This document shows, in pieces, positions 1 through 9,317 of a stretch of 64,000 nucleotides of DNA. The first letter of the stretch is position 1. Each line of letters begins with the position of its first letter. Position numbers and translations under genes: made by a program. The DNA comes from Opitutia bacterium (GTDB lineage Bacteria > Verrucomicrobiota > Verrucomicrobiia > Opitutales > Opitutaceae). Location of the stretch: positions 1 through 64,000 of the forward strand of contig JACRHS010000020.1 of the NCBI GenBank assembly GCA_016217595.1. The letters are read 5' to 3'. The notes below the pieces were generated by a model. The model searched no databases. It was not told the DNA's origin and saw only the letters and a program-made list of their open reading frames with translations.

Positions 1-193
1 CCTGCGGACCGGCGACCACCGCAGCAGCAATCTGCGCTTGCTGGTCGGCAGTTAGTTTACGCTTCGGGCCAGCCGCGCCACGGCGCTGCCAGTCGTGAGC
101 GGACTGCCGCCGGACCTTGCGCAACCGCGCCACCTCACTCGCCCCCTTTCCCTGCGCGAACAGTTTCGCCGCCTTCAGCCGTCGTTGCTCCAT
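1..193 (-). CDS. IS630-type transposase, N-terminal part (runs off the window)
   Basis: Read on the minus strand from an ATG at 193, the frame stays open to the window edge and gives a basic helix-turn-helix segment: EQRRLKAAKLFAQGKG, then SEVARLRKV, RRQSAHDWQRRG and PKRKLTADQQ. This is the usual N-terminal layout of IS630/Tc1-like transposases, where an HTH is followed by a Gly/Lys-rich linker. A stop lies in frame about 45 bases upstream of the ATG, so translation starts at or shortly before 193. The DDE catalytic part lies to the left and is not visible, so I cannot say whether the element is intact. No terminal inverted repeat is seen in 194-475. Confidence 0.6.
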   Translation of the reverse strand, partial: MEQRRLKAAKLFAQGKGASEVARLRKVRRQSAHDWQRRGAAGPKRKLTADQQAQIAAAVVAGPQ

Positions 194-359
194 TGCCCCG
201 TGATCGCGTTGTTTCGCCAGGCCCCAGCGAAACCTCTGTCAGGCTATTATGCGTGACTTAATAGTGGTTCCAGCCCGACGCCAGCGGGCGCAGCGCATTC
301 CGGTTCCGCGCGCGAAATCATTCCGCGCGAAGCGCCGCGCAGCGACGGCGGCGCTTCAC

Positions 360-378
360 TGGTACCAGAGAAGAACCA
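360..378. promoter_or_regulatory. candidate sialic-acid regulon operator (degenerate)
   Basis: TGGTACCAGAGAAGAACCA keeps the TGGT-N11-ACCA geometry of the strong palindromes at 29109, 30399 and 46359, but the inner bases are poorly symmetric. It lies about 97 bases upstream of the TonB receptor start at 476. Nothing else readable is present in 194-475. Confidence 0.35.
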
Positions 379-475
379 GCGTTCCGGGATTCCCTGCGAC
401 CGGGCTCCGGTTACTTTAATTAAACGTACTCCCTTCCTGCGCGTTCCCCCTCCCCTCCCTCGTCTTTCACCCACT

Positions 476-3400
476 ATGAACTCTATGCCATATCTGTTTC
501 TCCGCCGCTTCTCCCTGCGGCTCTTTCTCGCCGCGTTCGTCACGCTGGTCGCGCTGACTCGAACGTCAGCGCAAACCGCGGCTAGCGGTGTCATCGAGGG
601 CCGCGTCTTCAACGCCGCCACCGGTGCCTCCCTGCGTAACGCCAGAGTTATCGTCGAGGAAACTCGCGCGGAGACCATCACCGACGATTTCGGTGGCTAC
701 CGCCTCACCGGCCTGAATGCCGGTCCCGTACGCGTGAGTGTGTCTTACGTCGGTTTCGACCGTCAGACCGCCACCGTGTCGGTCGTGGCGGGTGCAGCCG
801 TCCAACGTGACTTCGAACTGAAAGCCGGCGGCGGCACCGCCGGTGAGGGCGAGACCATCGTGTTGCAAACTTTCAACGTCGTGGCCGACCGGGAAATGAG
901 CGTGCAAGCCGTCGCGCTCAACGAACGCCGCAACGCCGCCAGCATCAAAAACGTCGTGTCGTTCGACGAGTATGGCGACATCGGCGACGAGAACGTCGGC
1001 GAATTCATGCGCTTCCTGCCCGGCGTGGCCGTGAATGATTCAGGTCTGACCGCGAGCAGCATCACCCTGCGCGGTTTCCCCTCCAACAACACCGGCATGC
1101 AGATGGACGGCGTCGAGATCGCCTCGCGCAACAACAGCCGCTCGCAATCCATTCTCGACGTTTCCACCGCCAACATCTCCCGCGTGGAAGTCACCAAAGT
1201 CCCCACTCCCGACATGCCCGCCAGCGGTCTGGGCGGCTCGATCAACGTCATCAGCAAAAGCGGTTTCGACTCCAAGAAACCCGTCTTCGCGTACCAACTT
1301 TATATGATGGGTTTCAGCACGCCGCCGCTGACCCTCAAGGGCGGCCCCAAAGGCCCCGTGTCCGAGCTGAGCCCGGCCTTCCAGCAACCGTCGTTCAACC
1401 TCAGCTATCTCTATCCTGTTAACCGGAAACTCGCGCTGAGCTTCGGCGTCGCGCGGTCCTGGCGTCTGAAGCAGATGGAGCGCGGCGACATCAGCGACAC
1501 CCAGTCCGACTGGAACCTGGTCGATCTCTTCCAGCGCTCGAGCACCTTCTACAGCCTGCGCAGCCTGCTCAGCACCTGGTCGGGCCAGGTGGGCGCCGAC
1601 TGGAAAGTCTCCCCGCGCGACACCATCAGCGTCAGCTTTCAGGAACGCCTCGTCTCGAATTTCATCATGCGAAACGATTTCGTGGCCAACTACGGCACGG
1701 GCGCCAAGGGCGACCGGACCTACACGCAAGGCGCCACCACCGGCGTGGGCACCGTGTCGCAACAATCCGGCACCAATCGCGAAACCGCCACCGACACCTC
1801 GCACCTCACCCTGCGTTACAAACACCGCGGCGACAAATGGCGCTTCGATGCCTACGGCGCTTATTCCCGCAACCGCTCGATCTTGGACGACATCGACGAC
1901 GGTCACTTCGATTCCTCCACCATCAGCATCAAGAACCTCATCCTCCGCGGCGAGGGCGCCGGCGAAAACGACGCTCTGATTCCTGTGCGCTACTCCGCCA
2001 CGACCCGCACCGGCGCCCCGGTCGATGTCTACAATGGCGCCAACTACATCATCGGCAGCGTCGATTCCTCCCAATTCAACGTCGTGACCAAGCGCTACAA
2101 CGGCCGCCTCGATCTCGCCCGCGACTTCGATGGCATCGTGCCGATCACGATCAAGGTCGGCACCTATTGCGACCAGCAGACCAAGGATCAAAAGACCTAC
2201 ACCCGCAACTGGGCCTTCAATCCCAAGGGTTCCGCCACCACCGACGCCGATCGTCTCGCAGGTTACTACGATGTGTTCGACAAGGATTACAACGCCACCG
2301 GGCCGGACATCTTCGGCAAATCGATGGGCTGGGTCAGCCTCAAGAAACTCTACGATCTGTACCTGCAACAGCCCACTTGGTTCACCCTCAACGAAGCCGG
2401 CGCGTACACCAACATCGTCAATAATTCGCGCAAATTCATCGAGACGATCAGCTCTGGCTACGTGCGCGCCGACACCAAGCTCCTCCAGGGTCGCGTCTGG
2501 CTCGTCGGCGGCGTCCGCTACGAGCGCACCGCCGATGAAGGCTGGGGTCCATTGAACGATCCTTTCGCCAAGTACCAGAAGGACGCACAGGGGAACCTGA
2601 TCCTCTCCGGCGGCAAGCCCGTGGCCATCCCCGGCCTCGATGCGCTGGGCGTGGCCCGGCTCCAATACCGCGAGCGCGGCGCCCACGCCAAGCGCACTTA
2701 CGGCGACTATTACCCGAGCATCAACGGCACGGTTAACATTACCGAAAACATCCTGATCCGCGCCGGCTACGCGCGCACCATCGGACGCCCCGACCTCGGC
2801 AACATCACCCCCGGCGCCACCATCGCCGATCCGGCCAACACCGTGGCGCCCGGCGCGCGGCCCATCATCACCGTCAATAACACCGGCCTGAAACCTTGGA
2901 CCGCGGACGGCTACGACATCGCACTGGAAACGTACAACCTCAAGGGCGGCGCCGGCTCGATCGGCATGTTCCAGAAGAACATTTCCAACTTCTTCGGCGT
3001 GGTCACACAGACCGTGACCCCGGAGCTGCTGGCGCTGTACGGCCTGTCAGACAATCCGGCCTACCTGAACTACGATTTCTCCACGCGCAGCAACGTCGGC
3101 GACGCCAAGATCACCGGCTATGAGTTCAACTACAGCCAGTCGCTGAAGTTCCTCCCCCACTGGGCCCGCGGCTTCCAGGTGTTCTTCAACTACACCAAGC
3201 TCAAAGTGCAAGGCGACCGCTCCGCCGACTTCACGGGCTTCGCGCCCAAGACTATCGCGGGCGGCATCAACTTCGTGCGTTCGCGTCTCGCCCTCAAGCT
3301 CACCTACACGCATCAGGGCGACACCCTCGGCACAGCCGTCGCAGTCAGCGCCGCCAACGGCATTCCGGCCAACACCTACAACTACTCGTCCGCCCGCACC

Positions 3401-3589
3401 CGCTGGGGCATCAACGCGCAGTACAGCTTCTCGAAGCGGCTCGGCGTGTACTTCACCATGACCGACCTCTTCGACGGCATGACGACACTGACCCAGCGCT
3501 ACGCGCCCAACACTCCGGACTACGCCCGCAATGTGCGCCGTCAGGAGCTCGGCTCCGCGATCACCGTCGGTATCAAGGGCCAGTTCTAA
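476..3589 (+). CDS. TonB-dependent receptor with N-terminal carboxypeptidase-regulatory-like domain
   Basis: 1037 residues. A signal peptide covers roughly residues 1-33 (FLAAFVTLVALTRTSAQ), and a CarboxypepD_reg-like beta-sandwich follows at about 36-115 (GVIEGRVFNAATGASLRNA, ending in RDFEL). The plug domain runs from about 130 to 280, with FLPGVAVNDSG, SITLRGFPSNNTGMQMDGV, a VEVTKVPTPDMPASGLGGSI TonB-box-type strand and INVISKSG. A 22-strand beta-barrel ends in the aromatic terminus GIKGQF. It would import an oligosaccharide or related ligand across the outer membrane using TonB-ExbBD energy. No SusD-like lipoprotein gene accompanies it, which is common in Verrucomicrobiota. A strong hairpin follows the stop, and the next gene is a sialidase, so sialoglycan uptake is the likely role, though the ligand is inferred from context only. 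Confidence 0.9.
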   Translation: MNSMPYLFLRRFSLRLFLAAFVTLVALTRTSAQTAASGVIEGRVFNAATGASLRNARVIVEETRAETITDDFGGYRLTGLNAGPVRVSVSYVGFDRQTATVSVVAGAAVQRDFELKAGGGTAGEGETIVLQTFNVVADREMSVQAVALNERRNAASIKNVVSFDEYGDIGDENVGEFMRFLPGVAVNDSGLTASSITLRGFPSNNTGMQMDGVEIASRNNSRSQSILDVSTANISRVEVTKVPTPDMPASGLGGSINVISKSGFDSKKPVFAYQLYMMGFSTPPLTLKGGPKGPVSELSPAFQQPSFNLSYLYPVNRKLALSFGVARSWRLKQMERGDISDTQSDWNLVDLFQRSSTFYSLRSLLSTWSGQVGADWKVSPRDTISVSFQERLVSNFIMRNDFVANYGTGAKGDRTYTQGATTGVGTVSQQSGTNRETATDTSHLTLRYKHRGDKWRFDAYGAYSRNRSILDDIDDGHFDSSTISIKNLILRGEGAGENDALIPVRYSATTRTGAPVDVYNGANYIIGSVDSSQFNVVTKRYNGRLDLARDFDGIVPITIKVGTYCDQQTKDQKTYTRNWAFNPKGSATTDADRLAGYYDVFDKDYNATGPDIFGKSMGWVSLKKLYDLYLQQPTWFTLNEAGAYTNIVNNSRKFIETISSGYVRADTKLLQGRVWLVGGVRYERTADEGWGPLNDPFAKYQKDAQGNLILSGGKPVAIPGLDALGVARLQYRERGAHAKRTYGDYYPSINGTVNITENILIRAGYARTIGRPDLGNITPGATIADPANTVAPGARPIITVNNTGLKPWTADGYDIALETYNLKGGAGSIGMFQKNISNFFGVVTQTVTPELLALYGLSDNPAYLNYDFSTRSNVGDAKITGYEFNYSQSLKFLPHWARGFQVFFNYTKLKVQGDRSADFTGFAPKTIAGGINFVRSRLALKLTYTHQGDTLGTAVAVSAANGIPANTYNYSSARTRWGINAQYSFSKRLGVYFTMTDLFDGMTTLTQRYAPNTPDYARNVRRQELGSAITVGIKGQF

Positions 3590-3610
3590 TCGTCACTTCC
3601 TGCTTCTTTC

Positions 3611-3650
3611 CGCGCGCCCGGTCTTTTCCCAAAGCCCGGGCGCGCGTTTC
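3611..3650 (+). terminator. rho-independent terminator after the TonB receptor
   Basis: An 11-bp perfect stem CGCGCGCCCGG (3611-3621) / CCGGGCGCGCG (3636-3646) with a 14-base loop is followed by a short T run. It sits 21 bases after the receptor stop. Confidence 0.6.
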
Positions 3651-3693
3651 CCTGCATCGTTAACTCGGGCCTCACGCCCATCCCAAAGTATCC

Positions 3694-4914
3694 ATGCTCC
3701 CCTGCCTGCTTCAGTTCCTCCGCACGTCCCGCCTCTCCCGCACTTTGCTTGGTGCGGCCGGAGCCGCGACGCTCCTCCTCGCGCCGCTCCCCGCCGCGCA
3801 GCTCCATAACCACACGACCGTCTTCGCCGGCGGCACCGGATCCCACTACTACCGCATCCCCGCGCTCATCGCCACGAGCAACGGCACCCTCATCGCCGTC
3901 GCCGAAGACCGCGTCGAAAGCGCGAGCGACTGGGGCAACATCAACCTCGTGTGCAAACGCTCCACCAACGACGGCGCGACCTGGTCCGCCGCCACCGAGA
4001 TCGTCGGCGCCGGTCTGGGCAGCTGGACCAACCCCACCCTGGTCTACGATCCGCCGGGCCCTGACCTCCTCTCGATCGCCTCCCGCGCCAACGGCCGCGT
4101 CTGGTTGTTCTTTAACTGGAACAACGAGACCGCCCGCAGCATGGACGACATTGGCGTCGGCGACCGGCCCACCTATGTTTGCTACAGCGACGATCACGGC
4201 GCCAACTGGTCCGCCCGGGTCAACATCAGCGCCTCGGTCACGCCCCCCACTTACGCGTGGGACGCCATCGGGCCCGGCACGGGCATCCGCATGACGCAGG
4301 CCCATGTCGGCCGCCTCGTCGTGCCCGCCACCCGGCGCAACATCTACAGCGACAATCACGGCCAGTCCTGGACCTACCAGACCATCCCCGGCGGCACCGG
4401 CGAAAGCTCCGTCGTCGAATGCCTCGGCGGCGATCTGCTCCGCAACGACCGGCCCACCGCCTCCGTCTGGGAAGCCGGCGCCAAGCGCCGCCAGGTCTCC
4501 CGCGGCACGATCGAGGGCGGCTTCCCCGCCTTCACCTCCGACAACGCGCTCCTCGATCCCAAATGCCAGGCCTCCATCCTCCGTTACAATTGGGCCGAGC
4601 CGGATCGCGTCATCTTCCTCAATTCCGCCAGCACGGTTGACGATCCCATGCAGGAAGGTCGCTCGAAGATGACCGTGCGCATGAGTTACGACGACGGCGC
4701 GACCTGGAAATTCAGCCGCTGGCTCTACGACTGGCTGACCGTCTCGCAAGCGATCGCCCAGGGCAAGGGAGGCTACAGCTCGATGACCAAGACGACCCAT
4801 GCCTCCTACCCCCTCGGCGTCGGCATCCTCGTCGAGACCAACAATGGCACCGTGCGCTCGATTGACTTCCACAAGGTCAACCTCGAGTGGATCCGCAACG
4901 GCGCCGCCGATTAG
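3694..4914 (+). CDS. exo-alpha-sialidase (BNR/Asp-box, GH33-like)
   Basis: 406 residues with a signal peptide (about residues 1-36, LLAPLPAAQ). The sialidase RIP motif is present as YYRIPAL (residues 52-58, Arg54 of the arginine triad), followed by VAEDR and the Asp79-containing SDWGN, which fits the acid/base Asp of GH33. Four Asp boxes are visible: STNDGATW (90-97), SDDHGANW, SDNHGQSW and SYDDGATW, giving a six-bladed propeller. The role would be release of terminal sialic acid from exported or periplasmic glycans. It is only about 30-35 residues longer than the paralogues at 6506 and 19119 and is more divergent from them (no GNPC segment). It is flanked by hairpins on both sides (3611, 4941), so it is probably its own transcription unit. 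Confidence 0.85.
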   Translation: MLPCLLQFLRTSRLSRTLLGAAGAATLLLAPLPAAQLHNHTTVFAGGTGSHYYRIPALIATSNGTLIAVAEDRVESASDWGNINLVCKRSTNDGATWSAATEIVGAGLGSWTNPTLVYDPPGPDLLSIASRANGRVWLFFNWNNETARSMDDIGVGDRPTYVCYSDDHGANWSARVNISASVTPPTYAWDAIGPGTGIRMTQAHVGRLVVPATRRNIYSDNHGQSWTYQTIPGGTGESSVVECLGGDLLRNDRPTASVWEAGAKRRQVSRGTIEGGFPAFTSDNALLDPKCQASILRYNWAEPDRVIFLNSASTVDDPMQEGRSKMTVRMSYDDGATWKFSRWLYDWLTVSQAIAQGKGGYSSMTKTTHASYPLGVGILVETNNGTVRSIDFHKVNLEWIRNGAAD

Positions 4915-4940
4915 CCAACGCCCACCCTCCCGATCTGCAA

Positions 4941-4971
4941 CCGGCGGCACTTTGCGAGCCGCCGGTTTTTT
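4941..4971 (+). terminator. rho-independent terminator after the sialidase
   Basis: Perfect 8-bp stem CCGGCGGC (4941-4948) / GCCGCCGG (4958-4965) with a 9-base loop and a run of T from 4966. It separates the sialidase from the sulfatase operon. Confidence 0.85.
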
Positions 4972-5042
4972 CTCCCCTCGCGCCCCGTTTTTCGCCATCG
5001 CGCCCGCCAGAGAGTCCTGAGCATAATCGCACCCTCTTCGCC

Positions 5043-6509
5043 ATGCGCTCCCGCTTTACTACCCGCCCGCGGACGGCCCTGCTGGCCGCATTGCTCCTGG
5101 TCGTCAGCGCTGTGGGAGCGCCACCGCCCAACGTCCTGTTCATCGCCATCGACGACCTGCGCATGAACCTCGGGTGCTTCGGCGATCCCGTCGCCCTCAC
5201 GCCCAACATCGACCGGCTCGCCGCGCGCGGTATCCGTTTCTCCCGCACCTACTGCCAGCAGGCTGTCTGCAACCCCTCGCGCCAGTCGCTGCTCACCGGC
5301 CGCCGGCCCGACACCCTCCGCGTCTGGAATCTGACCACGCACTTTCGCTCCACTCTGCCGGAAGCCGTCACGCTGCCGGCGTATTTCAAGCAACAGGGAT
5401 ATTTCGCGCAGTCCTTCGGCAAAATCTTTCACGGCGAACCGCCCATGGCCGATCCGCCCTCGTGGAGCGTGCCGGAGCAGTTCGAGTACGTCGCCAAGCG
5501 CGACGACTACCAGCTGGAGGAAAACCGCCGCCCCGGTGCCACCCAGAAGGCGGCCGCCACCGAGTTTGTCGACGCGCCCGACGACAACTATCCCGATGGC
5601 CGCGTGGCCGCCGGCGCCGTGGCCGCCCTCGGGCGACTCGCCGCCGCCGAGCGTCCGCAGCCTTTCTTTCTCGCGGTGGGTTTCATGAAACCCCACCTGC
5701 CCTTCACCGCGCCCAAGCGCTACTGGGATCTCTACGAGCATGCCCCGCTACCCCCGCCCGAGCCGGCTGCCGCTCCGACCGATGCGCCGCCGGCCGCGCT
5801 GCACAAATCGACCGAGTTGCGCGGCTACTCCGACATGCCCCGGCAGGGCGCGTTCACCGCCGAGCAGATCGCCCGCCTGCGGCGCGGTTATTACGCCGCC
5901 ACCAGTTTCACCGACGCCCAAATCGGCCGCGTGCTCGCCGAACTCGAACGCACCGGACTCGCCCGCAACACCATCGTCGTGCTCTGGTCGGACAACGGTT
6001 TTCACCTCGGCGAATTCGGCCTCTGGGCCAAAACGACCAACTACGAAAACGACACCCGCGTGCCCTTGATCATCGCACGCCCCGCCGAACCCCACGCGGG
6101 CGCCACCACCACTGCGTTGACGGAGCTGCTCGATCTTTACCCCACGCTGACGGATTTGTGCGGACTGCCCACGCCCGCCGTTCTGGAAGGCCGCAGCCTC
6201 CGTCCGTGGCTCGACGCGCCGACCGCGCCGAGCCGGCCCGCCGCGTTCAGCCAGTTTCCCCGCCCGTGGGTGTACCGCGGCAAACCCGATCTCATGGGCT
6301 ACACCGTGCGCACCGCCACGCATCGCTACGTGGAATGGCGCCGCTTCGGCGCCGCCGAAGTGGTCGCGCGCGAACTCTACGCCTACGATGGCGACCGGCT
6401 ATACGAGACGACCAACCTCGCCGCCCGCCCCGAGCACGCCTCGCTCATGGGGCAACTCGCCGCGCTGCTGCCCCCGGTCCCCCTTGCCCAACCCTCTTCC
6501 AAACCATGA
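5043..6509 (+). CDS. type I sulfatase, iduronate-2-sulfatase-like
   Basis: 488 residues counted from the ATG at 5043. Upstream in-frame starts would run back through the terminator into the sialidase gene, while 5043 opens a clean signal peptide (TALLAALLLVVSAVGA). The metal-binding Asp pair is at 37-38 in NVLFIAIDDLR. The formylglycine signature CNPSRQSLLTGRRP starts at Cys76 (C-x-P-S-R), where Cys would be converted to formylglycine. Later conserved parts are SFGKIFHG, GFMKPHLPFTAP and the metal/substrate motif SDNGFHLGEFGLWAK. The overall pattern resembles iduronate-2-sulfatase-type S1 enzymes. It would remove sulfate esters from host or marine glycans before glycosidases act. Its stop overlaps the next sialidase start (ATGA), so the two are translationally coupled. 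The true substrate is unknown. Confidence 0.88.
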   Translation: MRSRFTTRPRTALLAALLLVVSAVGAPPPNVLFIAIDDLRMNLGCFGDPVALTPNIDRLAARGIRFSRTYCQQAVCNPSRQSLLTGRRPDTLRVWNLTTHFRSTLPEAVTLPAYFKQQGYFAQSFGKIFHGEPPMADPPSWSVPEQFEYVAKRDDYQLEENRRPGATQKAAATEFVDAPDDNYPDGRVAAGAVAALGRLAAAERPQPFFLAVGFMKPHLPFTAPKRYWDLYEHAPLPPPEPAAAPTDAPPAALHKSTELRGYSDMPRQGAFTAEQIARLRRGYYAATSFTDAQIGRVLAELERTGLARNTIVVLWSDNGFHLGEFGLWAKTTNYENDTRVPLIIARPAEPHAGATTTALTELLDLYPTLTDLCGLPTPAVLEGRSLRPWLDAPTAPSRPAAFSQFPRPWVYRGKPDLMGYTVRTATHRYVEWRRFGAAEVVARELYAYDGDRLYETTNLAARPEHASLMGQLAALLPPVPLAQPSSKP

Positions 6510-7645
6510 AAACATCCGCCTCTATCCTTCGTCGCGTGCTCGGCCTGACTCTCCTCGGCCTGGCGTGCCTGCCCGGCTTGCTCCGCGCCGCCCCCGTCGA
6601 GCAGACCGATGTCTTTGTCTCCGGCCAGGACGGTTATCACACCTACCGCATTCCCGCCGTCATCCGCGCCAAGAACGGCGACCTGCTTGCCTTCTGCGAG
6701 GGCCGCAAGTCCGCCGGCGGCGACAGCGGCAACATCGACCTCCTCCTCAAGCGCTCCGCCGATGGCGGCAAAACCTGGAGCGCGCAGCAGACCATCTGGG
6801 ATGACGCCGAGAACACCTGCGGCAACCCCTGCCCCGTGCTCGACGAATCCACCGGCACGCTCTGGCTGTTGCTCACGCACAATCTCGGCATCGACCACGA
6901 AAAACAAATCGCCGCGCGCACCAGCAAGGGCACGCGCACCGTGTGGGTCGCCAGCTCCGCCGACCACGGCGTCACCTGGACCAAGCCCGTCGAAATCACC
7001 TCCGCCACCAAAGATCCGTCATGGACGTGGTACGCCACCGGCCCGGGCGTCGGCATCCAAATCCAAAAAGGTCCGCACGCCGGCCGCCTCGTCATTCCCT
7101 GCGATCACAATTACGACAATCCCGACGACCCCAACAAACGCATCTCCGGCTCGCACGCCATTTACTCCGATGATCACGGCGCCACCTGGAAACTCGGCGG
7201 CATCATCCATCCGCGCGTCAACGAATGCCAGGTGGTCGAGCTCTTCGACGATCGCGGCACGCTGCTGATGGACATGCGTTGCAACTCCGGCCGCAACCGC
7301 CGCGCCGAGTCCACCAGCACCGACGGCGGCGCCACCTGGACCGCGCCGACCGATTCCGCCACCCGCATCGAACCGGTCTGCCAGGCGAGCATCCTGCGCC
7401 ACGAAGCCGCGAAACTGCTGCTCTTCTCCAACCCCGCCTCCGTCAAGCGCGTCAACCTCACCGTCCGCGCCAGCGCCGACGATAACCGCACGTGGCGCGA
7501 TGTCGCTGTGCTGCACCCGGGGCCGTCCGCCTATTCGTGTCTGGTCGCGCTCTCGCCGACCGAGGCCGGCTGCCTCTACGAACGCGGCGAGAAAAAGCCC
7601 TACGAGAAAATCACCTTCGCCCGCTTCAGTATCGTCGCGCCGTAA
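6506..7645 (+). CDS. exo-alpha-sialidase (GH33-like)
   Basis: 379 residues, starting inside the sulfatase stop. A signal peptide (about 1-28, LGLACLPGLLRA) precedes the catalytic propeller. YRIPAVI at 47-53 supplies the first triad Arg, FCEGR follows, and Asp73 in GGDSGNIDL fits the acid/base position. Asp boxes include SADGGKTW (84-91), SADHGVTW, SDDHGATW and STDGGATW. The stretch WYATGPGVGIQ and the NECQVVEL / DMR block match bacterial sialidases. It is closely related to the sialidase at 19119, down to the GNPC and THNLG segments, so the two are paralogues. The role is cleavage of terminal sialic acids after desulfation by its operon partner. Confidence 0.9.
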   Translation: MKTSASILRRVLGLTLLGLACLPGLLRAAPVEQTDVFVSGQDGYHTYRIPAVIRAKNGDLLAFCEGRKSAGGDSGNIDLLLKRSADGGKTWSAQQTIWDDAENTCGNPCPVLDESTGTLWLLLTHNLGIDHEKQIAARTSKGTRTVWVASSADHGVTWTKPVEITSATKDPSWTWYATGPGVGIQIQKGPHAGRLVIPCDHNYDNPDDPNKRISGSHAIYSDDHGATWKLGGIIHPRVNECQVVELFDDRGTLLMDMRCNSGRNRRAESTSTDGGATWTAPTDSATRIEPVCQASILRHEAAKLLLFSNPASVKRVNLTVRASADDNRTWRDVAVLHPGPSAYSCLVALSPTEAGCLYERGEKKPYEKITFARFSIVAP

Positions 7646-7710
7646 AAGGCCGGCTGCGCGGCGGACGGAACGCCATTGCCTCGCTCCGTCCGCCGGCAAG
7701 GATGCGCCGC

Positions 7711-8358
7711 ATGCGCACCCGGCTCCTCTTCGTCGTCGCCCTGCTTCTTGCCCCGCTCGCATTCGCCGCGCCGGAAAAATGGCTGCCCGCGATCGAGAAG
7801 CTCACCGCCAATGATGCCACCCAGCCGCCGCCGCGCCACGGCGTGGTGTTCGTGGGCAGCTCGTCCATCGTAAAATGGACCACGCTCACGCGCGACTTTC
7901 CCGACGAGCGGGTGATCCAGCGCGGCTTTGGTGGCTCAGAGCTGGCCGACAGCGTGGCGTATGCGGACCGCATCGTAATCCCCTACGCGCCGCGCCTCGT
8001 CGTCCTCTACGCTGGCGACAACGACCTCAAGACCGGCAAAACACCCGAGGCCGTGCACGCCAATTTCCGGGAGTTTGTCGCCAAGATCCAGGCGGCGCTG
8101 CCGCACACGCGCATTCTTTACATCGCCATCAAGCCCAGCCCGGCGCGCTGGACCCTGCGCGAAAAAATCGTTCGCGCCAACGAGCTCATCGCCGCCGAGT
8201 GCGCGAAGAATCCGCTGCTCGCGTTTGCCGATGTTTACAAGCCGATGCTCAACGAAAAGGGCGAGCCGCGGCCGGAGCTCTTCATGAAAGACATGCTGCA
8301 CCTGAACGAAGCCGGCTACGCCCTGTGGCGCCAGATCGTGGCGCCGAAGCTGCGCTGA
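7711..8358 (+). CDS. SGNH/GDSL-type esterase (candidate sialate O-acetylesterase)
   Basis: 215 residues. I chose ATG 7711 because CAAGGA (7697-7702) sits 8 bases upstream. ATG 7702 is in frame and also possible. A signal peptide (LLFVVALLLAPLAFA) is followed by the SGNH blocks: FVGSSSIVKW (block I, nucleophilic Ser), GFGGSELAD (block II Gly), YAGDNDLK (block III, GxND) and DMLHLNEAGY (block V, Asp-x-x-His). The family removes acyl groups from sugars. Next to two sialidases and a sulfatase, removal of O-acetyl groups from sialic acid is a reasonable but unproven job. It ends 7 bases from the convergent DapA-like gene. Confidence 0.78.
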   Translation: MRTRLLFVVALLLAPLAFAAPEKWLPAIEKLTANDATQPPPRHGVVFVGSSSIVKWTTLTRDFPDERVIQRGFGGSELADSVAYADRIVIPYAPRLVVLYAGDNDLKTGKTPEAVHANFREFVAKIQAALPHTRILYIAIKPSPARWTLREKIVRANELIAAECAKNPLLAFADVYKPMLNEKGEPRPELFMKDMLHLNEAGYALWRQIVAPKLR

Positions 8359-8365
8359 CGCGACG

Positions 8366-9304
8366 TCAGGTCGTCGCGAACCACTCCGGCAGGGCCGCCC
8401 GCGCGGCGGCGGCGAGCTGCGCCACCATCGCATCGGATGCGCCGCGGTACGGCCAGCGCAGTCGCTGGTTCATGCCGGGCAACCAACCGCCGGCGACGGC
8501 CGCGGCTTTGTCGGCGGCCATGTTGGCCAGACCGTGCACGGTGATGAGCGGCGCCACGTTGGCCTGCCAGAACGGCAGAATCCGACGCTCCCATTCCATG
8601 CCGACTTCGGGCTGGCGCACACAGAGTTCATACCACTGTTGCGCGCGCGCCGGATGGAGACAGGCGACATTCGAGTAAGCGCCGTGCGCCCCGCGAGCGA
8701 TCCCGCTCGCCAGCATGTGCCCCGGAATGAAAACCGACCACCGGGCGAACACCGGCTGCATCGCCGCGTACCACGCGTCGTCGCCGCCGGGCACTTTCAC
8801 GCCCGCGATTCCCGGCACCGCATCGGCCAGCCGCAGCCACTCCTCGGGATTCAACCGGCGTTTGGCGTGCGGCGGATTGTAGACGATCAGCGGAATCGGC
8901 GCGGCCTCGGCCGCCATCGTTTCGAGAAAAGCGATGATCTCCGGCCAGGAGGGCACGAACCAGTCGGGCAACACGACCTGAAACGCCGACGGCCGCAGCG
9001 CCTTGGCGCGGCGGAGCCGCTCGCGCGAAAGCTGCGGACTCATGTGCGCGGCGCCGACCTGAAACGGCATGCCGGCCCGCTCGCATTTTTCCGCGAGCAG
9101 CTGGTTCACGCGGTCAAACTCGTCCTCGGTCTGCGTGTAGAACTCGCCCGCCGAGCCGTTGGAATAGACGCCGTTGACCCGTGCGGCGATGAAGTGGTCG
9201 AGCTCAGCGCCGAGCAAACCGTAGTCGATGGAATCGTCGGCGTTGAGCGGCAGAAGCAGCGTGGCCCAGTTGCCGCGGATTTCGGAAGAGGATAATGGAC
9301 GCAT
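8366..9304 (-). CDS. DapA/NanA-family aldolase (dihydrodipicolinate synthase-like)
   Basis: 312 residues, class I aldolase TIM barrel. The Schiff-base Lys is K170 in AGVKVPGG and the catalytic Tyr is Y142 in VYNPP. The canonical GTTGE loop is changed to GSAGE (50-54), and the sequence departs from the two NanA copies at 11660 and 20303 (no GRDE segment, no SMTG after the Tyr motif). It is therefore a different subfamily and may act on another 2-keto acid aldol rather than N-acetylneuraminate. It is the last gene of the minus-strand operon 12574-8366, 13 bases after the MFS gene. Confidence 0.8.
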   Translation of the reverse strand: MRPLSSSEIRGNWATLLLPLNADDSIDYGLLGAELDHFIAARVNGVYSNGSAGEFYTQTEDEFDRVNQLLAEKCERAGMPFQVGAAHMSPQLSRERLRRAKALRPSAFQVVLPDWFVPSWPEIIAFLETMAAEAAPIPLIVYNPPHAKRRLNPEEWLRLADAVPGIAGVKVPGGDDAWYAAMQPVFARWSVFIPGHMLASGIARGAHGAYSNVACLHPARAQQWYELCVRQPEVGMEWERRILPFWQANVAPLITVHGLANMAADKAAAVAGGWLPGMNQRLRWPYRGASDAMVAQLAAAARAALPEWFATT

Positions 9305-9317
9305 GATGCAGTCAGGT

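Noticed and set aside
1040-2686. 548-codon minus-strand open frame
   Set aside because: Antisense to the TonB gene, rich in Ala/Gly/Val with no motifs; a GC-bias shadow.
5174-6505. Upstream extension of the sialidase frame through the sulfatase gene
   Set aside because: Arg/His-rich nonsense out of frame with the sulfatase; the true start with a signal peptide is ATG 6506.
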